From positions 1 to 12,808 of the forward strand of contig JAAXIW010000254.1 of assembly GCA_012270135.1 (NCBI GenBank): a stretch of DNA of 12,808 bases, read 5' to 3'. This stretch comes from Brevundimonas sp. GTDB lineage: Bacteria > Pseudomonadota > Alphaproteobacteria > Caulobacterales > Caulobacteraceae. The notes under the pieces were generated by a model. That model did not search any database and was not told the origin of the DNA. It was given only the letters and a program-made list of their open reading frames with translations. A program made the translations under genes and the position numbers. Shown piece by piece: positions 6,520 to 12,808 of the stretch; within the stretch, counting starts at the first letter, position 1, and each line of letters starts with the position of its first letter.

Positions 6520-6989
6520 GCTGGCTGCCGAAATCCCCCAAGGCCCGCCGCCGCCTGTGGGTCGTGGCCGCCGTGGCGCCGGTGCTGGCGCTGGCCGTCG
6601 GCCTGTCTCTCTATGCGATGCGCGACAGCGTGACCTTCTTCTTCTCGCCGTCGGAGGCCACGCCTGAAAACGCCCCGCCCGGTCGGGTGGTGCGGCTGGG
6701 CGGTCTCGTCGAGGCCGGGAGCGTGGTCCGCGACGGTTCGGGCCAGGTCACCTTCGCGGTCACCGACAATGTCGCGACCACCCGCGTCGTCTACCAGGGC
6801 GACCTTCCCGACCTGTTCGCCGAAGGGGAGGGGGTGGTCACCCAGGGCGCCTTCCTGCCCGACCGCAGCTTCCGGGCCACCCAGGTGCTGGCGAAGCACG
6901 ACGAGACCTATATGCCGCGCGAGGTCGCCGACAGCCTCAAGGCCAAGGGCGAATGGCGCCCGGTCGACAAGACCCCGGCCGCTCCGTGA
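6516..6989 (+). CDS. ccmE: Haem chaperone CcmE (CycJ)
   Basis: A 157-residue periplasmic haem chaperone anchored by one N-terminal helix (about 13-34). It binds haem covalently and passes it to the CcmF/CcmH lyase. After the anchor come GRVVRLGGLVEAGSV and the OB-fold strands. The attachment motif is LAKHDETYMPREV with haem-binding His128 and conserved Tyr132; the usual spelling is HDENY, here HDETY. The C-terminal KGEWRP segment is also typical. The start is taken as the GTG at 6516, which overlaps the ccmI stop (GTGA) and gives the normal MSW-like CcmE N-terminus. The in-frame ATG at 6435 would add 27 non-homologous residues inside ccmI. The stop overlaps the ccmF GTG by 4 bp. Confidence 0.95.
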   Translation: MSWLPKSPKARRRLWVVAAVAPVLALAVGLSLYAMRDSVTFFFSPSEATPENAPPGRVVRLGGLVEAGSVVRDGSGQVTFAVTDNVATTRVVYQGDLPDLFAEGEGVVTQGAFLPDRSFRATQVLAKHDETYMPREVADSLKAKGEWRPVDKTPAAP

Positions 6990-8971
6990 TCGTCGAAACG
7001 GGCGCCTTCGCCCTCATTCTCGCCCTCGCGTTGGCGTCTCTGCAGACCGGCCTGGCCGTGGCCGGCCGGCTACGCCGCAGCCCTGTCCTCGCGGGCGCCG
7101 CCACCGGCGCGGCCATCGCCTCGGCCCTGGCCGTGGCCATCGCCTTCGCGGCCCTGATCCAGGCCTTCGCGGTCTCCGACTTCTCGGTCGCCAACGTCGC
7201 GGCCAACAGCCACACCGACAAGCCGATGCTCTACAAGGTGGCCGGCGCCTGGGGCAGCCACGAAGGCTCGTTGGTGCTGTGGTGCCTCGTCCTCACCGGC
7301 TTCGGGGCCGCGCTGGCGCGGGCCCGGAACCTCCCGTTCGGCCTGAAGACCTCGGCGGTGGCGGCGCAGGGCTTCCTTGGGGTGCTGTTCCTCGCCTTCG
7401 CGGTTCTGACGTCGAACCCGTTCGCCCGTCTCGACCCCGCCCCGTTCCAGGGCGCGTCCCTGAACCCGCTGCTGCAGGATCCGGCGCTCGCCTTTCATCC
7501 GCCGCTGCTCTACGCGGGCTATGTCGGCTTCTCGGTCTGTTTCTCGCTGGCGGTGGCTGCCCTGGTCGAGGGCCGCGCCAACTCCGCCTTCTGGCCCGCC
7601 TGGGGCCGCTGGGTCAGGCCGTGGGCTCTGGCCAGCTGGGCCTTCCTGACCGTCGGCATCGCGCTGGGCGCCTTCTGGGCCTATTACGAACTCGGCTGGG
7701 GCGGCTGGTGGTTCTGGGACCCGGTCGAGAACGCCAGCTTCATGCCGTGGCTGGCCGGCGCCGCCCTGCTGCATTCGGCCGTGGTCACCGAGCGGCGCGG
7801 AGCGCTGGCGGGCTGGACCACCTTCCTCGCCCTGCTGGCCTTCACCTTCTCAATGCTCGGCGCCTTCCTCGTCCGTTCCGGCGTGCTGACCAGCGTGCAC
7901 GCCTTCGCCGTCGACCCCGAGCGGGGCCTGATGCTTCTGGCCATCCTCGGCCTGACCGGCGGTCTGGCGTTCGGCCTGTTCGCTCTGCGCGCGCCGCAGC
8001 TGAAGGGCGGCGGCATGTTCGCTCCGATCAGCCGCGAGGGCGCCCTGGTGCTCAACAATCTGTTCCTGACCGCCGCCTGCGCCACCGTCCTGCTTGGCAC
8101 CCTCTATCCGCTGATCCTCGAGGCCGTGAACGGCTCCACCATCTCGGTCGGCCCGCCCTATTTCGCCCTGACCTTCACGCCGCTGATGGCCGTCGCCTTC
8201 CTGATCCTGCCCGCCGGGCCGCTGCTGGCCTGGAAGCGCGGCGACCTGCCCGGCGTGATGCAGCGGCTGGCGGTCGCCGCCGGCCTCGCGATCCTTCTGG
8301 CTCTGCTTGGCTTCGCGATGTTCGAACCGCGCAAGGCCCTGTCGGCGGCGGGAATCGGCCTCGGGGCCTGGCTCATCCTCGGCGCCCTGTCCGAGACCGC
8401 CGAACGCGTCCGTCTGTTCCGCGCGCCGGCCGCCGAGAGCCTGCGCCGCGCCAAGGGCCTGCCGCTGGGGGCCTGGGGCATGACCCTCGCCCACGCCGGG
8501 CTCGGCGTCTTCGTGCTCGGGGCGGTGGTCGAGACCGGCTATCGCGTCGAGGCCGCCCGCCCCATCGCCGTCGGCCAGGTGGTCGAGGCCGGTCCGTGGG
8601 CCGTGCGGCTCGATGACGTCCGGGTGATCGAGGGGCCCAACTACCTCGCCGAACGGGGCCGGTTGACCGTCACCCTTCACTCCGGCGCCGCGCCGCGCGA
8701 GATCACCGCTGAGCGCCGCTTCTTCCCGGCCGGGGGCCAGACCACCACCGAGGTCGGTCTCGATTTCCGTGGCCTCGACGACGTCTATGTGGTCCTCGGC
8801 GAGCGCGGCCGCACCGAGGCCGGCGAACCCGCCTGGAACGTGCGGGTGTGGTGGAACCCGTGGGCGCGCCTGATTTTCCTCGGCCCGGCCCTGATGGCGC
8901 TCGGCGGCGTGCTGTCGCTGATGGACCGCCGCCTGCGGCTCGGCGTCGGTCGGCGGAAGGCGGCGCCATGA
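6986..8971 (+). CDS. ccmF: Cytochrome c haem lyase subunit CcmF (CycK)
   Basis: A 661-residue polytopic membrane protein, the core of the System I haem lyase that joins haem from CcmE to CXXCH motifs of apocytochromes. It matches the usual length of about 650. The WWD signature lies at 237-256 (GWGGWWFWDPVENASFMPWL). Candidate haem-ligand histidines are His171 (FHPPLLY), His263 (LLHS), His305 (SVHAFAVD) and His503 (LAHAG), close to the known ligand positions in E. coli CcmF. GSHEGS at 90-95 is also conserved. The C-terminal half includes the large periplasmic domain (about 515-620) and a last helix (about 627-646). The start is the GTG at 6986 overlapping ccmE; the in-frame ATG at 6953 lies inside ccmE. 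The stop overlaps the ccmH ATG (ATGA). Confidence 0.97.
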   Translation: MIVETGAFALILALALASLQTGLAVAGRLRRSPVLAGAATGAAIASALAVAIAFAALIQAFAVSDFSVANVAANSHTDKPMLYKVAGAWGSHEGSLVLWCLVLTGFGAALARARNLPFGLKTSAVAAQGFLGVLFLAFAVLTSNPFARLDPAPFQGASLNPLLQDPALAFHPPLLYAGYVGFSVCFSLAVAALVEGRANSAFWPAWGRWVRPWALASWAFLTVGIALGAFWAYYELGWGGWWFWDPVENASFMPWLAGAALLHSAVVTERRGALAGWTTFLALLAFTFSMLGAFLVRSGVLTSVHAFAVDPERGLMLLAILGLTGGLAFGLFALRAPQLKGGGMFAPISREGALVLNNLFLTAACATVLLGTLYPLILEAVNGSTISVGPPYFALTFTPLMAVAFLILPAGPLLAWKRGDLPGVMQRLAVAAGLAILLALLGFAMFEPRKALSAAGIGLGAWLILGALSETAERVRLFRAPAAESLRRAKGLPLGAWGMTLAHAGLGVFVLGAVVETGYRVEAARPIAVGQVVEAGPWAVRLDDVRVIEGPNYLAERGRLTVTLHSGAAPREITAERRFFPAGGQTTTEVGLDFRGLDDVYVVLGERGRTEAGEPAWNVRVWWNPWARLIFLGPALMALGGVLSLMDRRLRLGVGRRKAAP

Positions 8972-9474
8972 AGCGGACCCTGCTGATCACGGTCGCCGTA
9001 CTCGGCCTGATCGCCGCCCCCGCGGTCGGCCAGGAACCGCCGCCCGCGCCCGACCGGCCGCTGCCCGACGCCGCCCAGGAGGCCCGCGCCCAGGCGCTGT
9101 TCGACGACATCCGCTGCGTCGTCTGCCAGCATGAAGCCATCGCCGACAGCCCGGCGGTCATCGCCGCCGACATGCGCCAGCTGGTCCGCGACCAGATCGC
9201 CGCCGGCCGCACCGACGCCGAGATCCAGCAGGATCTGGTCCGCCGCTACGGCGATTTCGTGCTGTTCCAGCCGCCGGTCCGCCTCGGGACCTGGCTCTTG
9301 TGGTTCGGTCCCGTGGGCCTGATGGCCGCAGTTCTGGCCCTGCTCCTGCTGCGCTCGCGCGGCCGCCGGGTCGAGGCCGCGCCGCTGACGGCCGAGGAAG
9401 AGGCCCGTCTGGCCGATATCGTCGCCGGGGACGATCTTCGCCCCGATCCTGACGCAAAGCCGTCTGACGACTAG
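8968..9474 (+). CDS. ccmH: Cytochrome c maturation protein CcmH (CycL)
   Basis: A 168-residue periplasm-facing thiol protein that reduces or holds the CXXCH cysteines of apocytochrome c for haem ligation. A signal peptide covers 1-21 (APAVGQ). The redox motif is IRCVVCQHEAIADSPA (Cys50, Cys53), then the three-helix domain typical of CcmH (ADMRQLVRDQIAAGRTDAEI, RRYGDFVLFQPP). A membrane anchor spans about 108-127, followed by an acidic cytoplasmic tail with TAEEEARLADIVAGD. Most homologues read RC..CQNQ(S/T)I; here the two residues after CQ are His-Glu. The start has GGAAGG at 8955-8960 with 7-nt spacing and overlaps the ccmF stop. No ccmG lies between ccmF and ccmH, as in the cycHJKL arrangement. 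CcmABCD and CcmG must be elsewhere. Confidence 0.95.
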   Translation: MKRTLLITVAVLGLIAAPAVGQEPPPAPDRPLPDAAQEARAQALFDDIRCVVCQHEAIADSPAVIAADMRQLVRDQIAAGRTDAEIQQDLVRRYGDFVLFQPPVRLGTWLLWFGPVGLMAAVLALLLLRSRGRRVEAAPLTAEEEARLADIVAGDDLRPDPDAKPSDD

Positions 9475-9505
9475 GGCCGGACGGACCCATCGTCGCGTCC
9501 CGGCG

Positions 9506-9533
9506 TTGGCTCAGGGAGCCCGCGCCCTATATT
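9506..9533 (+). promoter_or_regulatory. Candidate degP promoter with overlapping palindrome
   Basis: TTGGCT (9506-9511), a 16-bp spacer and TATATT (9528-9533) resemble a housekeeping promoter 51 bp before the degP ATG. A perfect inverted repeat, GGCTC-AGG-GAGCC (9508-9520), overlaps the -35 and could be an operator or a weak ccm terminator. TTGACGG (9532-9538) also fits the Caulobacter -35 consensus, but no -10 follows at a suitable distance. The message would carry about 40-45 nt of leader. Confidence 0.4.
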
Positions 9534-9583
9534 GACGGACTGACCGGGCCTCCGCGCCCGACGAAAGGATCGTACGAAACCCG

Positions 9584-11128
9584 ATGATGAAGCGTAAGGA
9601 ATTCATGCTGGGGGCCACGTTCGGCCTGGTTCTCGCGGCCGGCGCCACCGCCGGCGGCGTCATCGACTGGCCCACCGCCAACGCCGGACCCGTCGGCGGC
9701 GTTTCCGGCCGCCTGGCCCCGAACGCCGGCGCCGCGGGCCTGTTCGCGCCCCCGCAAGGCGCCCCCCTCAGCTTCGCCGACATCTTCCAGCAGGTCGCGC
9801 CCGCCGTGGTGCAGATCGATGTCGAGGCCCCGCTCGAGCGCCCCACGGGTGGTGTCGTTCAGGTTCCTGGCCTCCCGTTCGCCATTCCTGTCCCGCAGCC
9901 TGAGGAGGGAGAGGAGCCTCTGACGACCCAGGGGGCGGGGTCTGGCTTCTTCATTTCCGGGGAAGGCTACATCGTCACCAACAACCACGTCGTCGAGAAC
10001 GCGACCGAGATACGCGTGACCCTTTCCGACGGCCGCGAACTTCAGGCGACGCTCGTCGGCCGCGACGTCGATACCGATCTTGCAGTGATCAAGGTGCAGG
10101 GATCGGACTTCCCGTTCGTCTCGTTCGAGGAGCAGGCGCAGCCCCGGGTCGGCGACTGGGTTATCGCGGTCGGCAACCCGTTCGGCCTCGGCGGCACCGC
10201 GACGGCGGGCATCGTGTCCGCGACAGGGCGCAGTCTCCCCCAGGCCAGTGACAACCCCTACACCGACTTCCTCCAGATCGACGCCGCCATCAACCGCGGC
10301 AACTCGGGCGGCCCGACCTTCGACATCTACGGCCGGGTGATCGGCGTGAACTCCGCGATCTTCTCGACGACTGGGGGGTCGGTCGGCGTCGGTTTCGCCA
10401 TTCCCGCCTCGATCGCCAAGGAGGTCACCGACAGCCTCATGCGCGGCGAGCCGATCAAGCGCGGCTACCTCGGAGCCCAGATCGGGACGCTGTCTGACGA
10501 CATGCGTGATTCGCTGGGTCTGCCGGACGATTTCGAAGCCGCCTATATCAACGAGGTCACGCCCAACGCTCCGGCCGAGCGTGCCGGGCTTCGGAACGGG
10601 GACATCGTGATCAGCCTGAACGGCGAGAAGGTGGAGACCTCGACCGAACTCACCCGGCTTGTCGGGGCGGCGCGTCCAGGCGACATCCTCCGCCTGGAGG
10701 TGCTCCGCGAAGGACGCCGGCAGACGGTGGAAGTGCAGTCGGGGACGCGTCCCGCCGATATCAACGCCGCGCTTCGCCCGACGGCCCCTGAAGCCGATCA
10801 GGCGCCGCGTAACGGCGCGGCTTCCGGCGAGGTCGTCGAAGGTCTCACGCTGGCGCCGCTTACCGCGGCCACGCGCAGTCGCTATGACCTGCCTACGCGC
10901 ATCGAAGGCCTTGTCATCAACGCCGTTGCGCCCAACTCGCGGGCCGCGAGACTTCAGTTCGAGCCGGGCCTCGTTATCATGCAGGCGGATAGCCGCCCGG
11001 TCAGGACGGTCGCCGAGTTCCGCGCCGCCGTGGCGGCGGTCCGATCAGCGGGCCGCCCGGGCATCCTGCTCCTCGTCCGCACGCCGAATGGCAATGCGCC
11101 GGTCGTCCTGCCGCTGGCTCGCGAGTAA
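9584..11128 (+). CDS. degP: DegP/Do-type periplasmic serine protease
   Basis: A 514-residue HtrA-family protease/chaperone that degrades or refolds damaged envelope proteins. The N-terminus (1-30) is a signal or anchor segment. The trypsin-like domain carries the triad His135 (VTNNHVVENA), Asp165 (DTDLAVIKV) and Ser241 (NRGNSGGPTF). PDZ1 spans about 290-385, including the RGYLGAQI carboxylate-binding loop, and PDZ2 about 420-505. A Pro/Glu-rich stretch at 96-115 sits in the LA-loop region, and an Ala/Pro-rich linker at 395-418 separates the PDZ domains. All catalytic residues are present. The ribosome site is AAAGGA at 9564-9569, somewhat far (14 nt) from the ATG at 9584; a second ATG follows immediately. 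I recall degP directly after cycHJKL in rhizobia too. Expression probably comes partly from its own promoter and partly from ccm readthrough. Confidence 0.96.
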   Translation: MMKRKEFMLGATFGLVLAAGATAGGVIDWPTANAGPVGGVSGRLAPNAGAAGLFAPPQGAPLSFADIFQQVAPAVVQIDVEAPLERPTGGVVQVPGLPFAIPVPQPEEGEEPLTTQGAGSGFFISGEGYIVTNNHVVENATEIRVTLSDGRELQATLVGRDVDTDLAVIKVQGSDFPFVSFEEQAQPRVGDWVIAVGNPFGLGGTATAGIVSATGRSLPQASDNPYTDFLQIDAAINRGNSGGPTFDIYGRVIGVNSAIFSTTGGSVGVGFAIPASIAKEVTDSLMRGEPIKRGYLGAQIGTLSDDMRDSLGLPDDFEAAYINEVTPNAPAERAGLRNGDIVISLNGEKVETSTELTRLVGAARPGDILRLEVLREGRRQTVEVQSGTRPADINAALRPTAPEADQAPRNGAASGEVVEGLTLAPLTAATRSRYDLPTRIEGLVINAVAPNSRAARLQFEPGLVIMQADSRPVRTVAEFRAAVAAVRSAGRPGILLLVRTPNGNAPVVLPLARE

Positions 11129-11156
11129 CGGACCTGACAAAGCGGTAACTGCCCCC

Positions 11157-11188
11157 ATCGCCGCCGATGCGCTAACATCGGCGGCGAT
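11157..11188 (+). terminator. Perfect 13-bp stem, 6-nt loop after degP
   Basis: ATCGCCGCCGATG (11157-11169) pairs perfectly with CATCGGCGGCGAT (11176-11188) around CGCTAA. It begins 28 bp after the degP stop and ends 22 bp before the next ATG. The stem is very stable, but only two T residues are followed by CC, so it is not a textbook terminator. It may attenuate readthrough into the second two-component pair or protect the degP mRNA 3' end. Confidence 0.55.
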
Positions 11189-11210
11189 TCCGCATCTGAG
11201 GGCTGATTCC

Positions 11211-11882
11211 ATGCGCATCCTGGTGGTCGAAGACGACGCCGAAGCCGCGACCGCAATGGTCCGTGGACTGACCGAGGCCGGTCACGAGCCGACCCACGCC
11301 GTCGACGGCGCCTTCGGCCTGCTGGAGGCCCAGAAGGGCGGCTACGACGTCTATGTCGTCGACCGCATGATGCCCCGCCTCGACGGCATCGGCATGGTCG
11401 AGACCCTGCGCAAGGACGGCGATCAGACCCCCGTCCTGTTCCTCTCCGCCATGGGCGAGGTCGACGACCGCGTCGCGGGGCTCAAGGCCGGCGCCGACGA
11501 CTATCTGGTCAAGCCCTACGCCTTCTCCGAACTGATCGCCCGCGTCGAGGCCCTGTCGCGCCGCCGCGAGACCGGCTCGGTCGCCACCATGCTCAAGGTC
11601 GGCGATCTCGAGATGAATCTGATCGCCCGCACCGTGCACCGCGACGGCCAGGAGATCGACCTCCAGCCGCGCGAGTTCCAGCTGCTCGAATTCCTGATGC
11701 GCCACGCCGGCCAGTCGGTGACCCGCACCATGCTGCTCGAGAAGGTCTGGGAATATCATTTCGACCCCCAGACCAACGTCATCGACGTCCACATCAGCCG
11801 CCTGCGCGCCAAGATCGACAAGGGCTTCGACCACGCCATGCTGCAGACGGTCCGCGGGGCGGGGTACCGGCTGGAGGCCTGA
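11211..11882 (+). CDS. OmpR/PhoB-class response regulator downstream of degP
   Basis: A 223-residue regulator. The receiver has Glu7-Asp8-Asp9, phospho-acceptor Asp51 in VVDRMMPRLDG, Ser79 in LSA and Lys101 in LVKPY. The winged-helix domain (about 128-222) has LQPREFQLLEFLMRHAGQSVTR, NVIDVHISRLRAKID and LQTVRGAGYRLEA. All phospho-relay residues are intact. GAGGG at 11198-11202 gives 8-nt spacing to the ATG at 11211. The frame is open upstream to 10659, but that region is degP in another frame. The kinase gene follows after 9 bp in the same reading frame. From memory, rhizobia have a regulator/kinase pair at the same place after cycHJKL-degP, so this synteny may be old. Its targets are unknown; degP and the ccm genes are natural candidates but no shared box was found. 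Confidence 0.95.
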   Translation: MRILVVEDDAEAATAMVRGLTEAGHEPTHAVDGAFGLLEAQKGGYDVYVVDRMMPRLDGIGMVETLRKDGDQTPVLFLSAMGEVDDRVAGLKAGADDYLVKPYAFSELIARVEALSRRRETGSVATMLKVGDLEMNLIARTVHRDGQEIDLQPREFQLLEFLMRHAGQSVTRTMLLEKVWEYHFDPQTNVIDVHISRLRAKIDKGFDHAMLQTVRGAGYRLEA

Positions 11883-11889
11883 CGCCTCC
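11873..11889 (+). promoter_or_regulatory. Hairpin hiding the kinase ribosome site, with the regulator stop in its loop
   Basis: GGAGGC (11873-11878) pairs exactly with GCCTCC (11884-11889). The 5-nt loop CTGAC contains the regulator's TGA stop (11880-11882). GGAGG is the only Shine-Dalgarno-like sequence before the kinase ATG at 11892. Ribosomes ending translation of the regulator would open the stem, which would couple kinase synthesis to it. Confidence 0.45.
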
Positions 11890-11891
11890 CG

Positions 11892-12808
11892 ATGAAGCTT
11901 CCTTCCCTTCTTCGCCGCACGCCCTTCCGGCTGACGTTGCTGTTCCTCGCCCTGTTCGCGGCGGCGGCCAGCGCCATCTTGGCCTGGGTCTATTTCGCCT
12001 CGGCGTCCGAGGCCCGCGTCAACGCCGAGCGTGAGGTGCGCGGCGAGATGCAGGTGCTGGTCGGGGTCTATGACGCCCGCGGCTTCGACGCTCTCAACAA
12101 GGCCCTGATCGATCGCTCCCTGACCCAGAGCGCCTTCGTCTATCTGCTGCTCGACCGGGAGGGGGGCACCGTCACCGGCAGCCTCAACCAGTCGCCGATC
12201 GAGACGATGCAGGGCGACCGCCAGTGGATCACCTTCCCCTTCACCGAGACCGACCCTGAGGGACGGGTGCGCCGGCCCCAGGTGCGCGCCGTCCAGGTCC
12301 GGCTCTCGGGCGGGGAGATGCTGCTGGTCGGCCGCTCGCTCGGTGACACCGAGGCCTATCTGTCCCGCCTGACCCAGGCCCTGTGGGGGGCGATGGGCAT
12401 CGTCCTGCTGCTGGGTCTCGCCGGCGGGGTGCTGGTCAGCCGCAACCTCGAGAAATCCATGGGCCGCCTCAACAGGGTGGTCACGGCGGTGCGGGAGGGC
12501 GACCTCAAGGCCCGCGCCCCGGTGCGCAACTCCGGCGACGAACTCGACGAGCTGGGCGCCGGACTGAACACCATGCTCGACCGGCTGGAGGCGTCGATGG
12601 CGTCGATCCGTCACGCCGGCGACGCCATCGCCCACGACCTGCGCTCCCCCCTGACCCGCATGCGGGCCAAGCTCGAAGTGTCGCTGATCGACGCCGAGGC
12701 CGGCAAGATCGACGGCGTCGACGCCCTTCAGCTGGCGCTCGACGAGGCCGACAACCTGCTGAAGACCTTCAACACCGTGCTGGCCATCGCCCGGCTGCAG
12801 GCGGCGGC
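11892..12808 (+). CDS. Membrane sensor histidine kinase, 3' end beyond window (partial)
   Basis: The frame is open from ATG 11892 to the window end, giving 305 residues. TM1 is about 13-36, followed by a periplasmic region of about 37-160, TM2 about 163-183 and a HAMP domain about 183-236 (MGRLNRVVTAVREGDLKARAP, GDELDELGAGLNTMLDRLE). The dimerisation/phospho-acceptor region has His248 in DAIAHDLRSPLTRMRAKLE. The ATP-binding domain is cut off, so its integrity cannot be judged. Upstream starts are excluded because the regulator's TGA at 11880 is in this same frame; only three codons separate it from the ATG. The DLRSPLTRMR spelling belongs to the common EnvZ/CpxA-like HAMP kinases. It pairs with the regulator at 11211-11882; its signal is unknown but probably envelope-derived, given the position next to degP. 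Confidence 0.93.
   Translation, partial: MKLPSLLRRTPFRLTLLFLALFAAAASAILAWVYFASASEARVNAEREVRGEMQVLVGVYDARGFDALNKALIDRSLTQSAFVYLLLDREGGTVTGSLNQSPIETMQGDRQWITFPFTETDPEGRVRRPQVRAVQVRLSGGEMLLVGRSLGDTEAYLSRLTQALWGAMGIVLLLGLAGGVLVSRNLEKSMGRLNRVVTAVREGDLKARAPVRNSGDELDELGAGLNTMLDRLEASMASIRHAGDAIAHDLRSPLTRMRAKLEVSLIDAEAGKIDGVDALQLALDEADNLLKTFNTVLAIARLQAA

Noticed and set aside
7850..8680. Long minus-strand frame opposite ccmF, and a similar one at 5686-6486 opposite ccmI
   Set aside because: Gln/Gly/Asp-rich shadow translations of GC-rich coding DNA; the plus-strand genes are certain.
9850..9862. Single CGTTCAG in degP, and CTGAACG near 10617
   Set aside because: They are isolated half-sites inside coding sequence without the second repeat 11 bp away.
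11150..11178. GCTAACAT as a -10 for the second regulator
   Set aside because: It matches the consensus poorly, sits in the hairpin loop and stem, and has no -35 upstream.
11172..12635. 487-codon open frame on the minus strand across the second regulator and kinase
   Set aside because: Same antisense artefact. The regulator and kinase frames carry all the expected motifs, and the antisense product is low-complexity and unrecognisable.

Overview
This is high-GC DNA (G or C at most third codon positions). It looks like a chromosomal segment of an alphaproteobacterium of the Caulobacterales, plausibly Brevundimonas or a relative. The evidence is the CcmI-CcmE-CcmF-CcmH / Do-protease / two-component gene order, the tightly overlapping GTGA and ATGA junctions, and a Caulobacter-like -10 element. 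Nothing suggests a mobile element, phage, CRISPR array, tRNA or rRNA. The species assignment is inference.

Layout. (1) 1-971: the tail of a probable nucleotidyltransferase-family protein, overlapping by one base a complete PhzF-family epimerase/isomerase-like gene. (2) 975-1027: two small hairpins between convergent genes. (3) 1034-4242: a divergent locus. On the minus strand is a secreted, Arg/Asp-rich tandem-repeat protein. On the plus strand are a small periplasmic PepSY-like protein, an OmpR/PhoB-class response regulator and a membrane histidine kinase. The 240-bp intergenic region carries a 7+4+7 direct repeat (CGTTCAG-N4-CGTTCAG) facing one way and a near-identical copy facing the other. 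This looks like the operator pair of the adjacent response regulator. (4) 4320-9474: a 453-residue uncharacterised cytoplasmic protein followed by ccmI, ccmE, ccmF and ccmH, the haem-ligation half of the System I cytochrome c maturation machinery. (5) 9584-11128: a DegP/Do-type periplasmic serine protease with its own candidate promoter. (6) 11157-12808: a strong hairpin, a second OmpR-class response regulator, and a second histidine kinase cut by the window end.

How the genes may work together. Almost everything after position 1034 concerns the cell envelope: two envelope-sensing two-component systems flank a cytochrome c maturation operon and a periplasmic quality-control protease. The first system has a three-gene form (small periplasmic protein, regulator, kinase) that recalls FeuN-FeuP-FeuQ of Sinorhizobium. 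It appears to control itself and the divergent secreted protein.

The points most worth a second look are the paired direct-repeat operators, the likely leaderless promoter at 1691-1706, a Tyr in place of the conserved adenine-contacting Asp in the first kinase's G1 box, the unknown gene heading the ccm cluster, and the stop-codon hairpin between the second regulator and its kinase.
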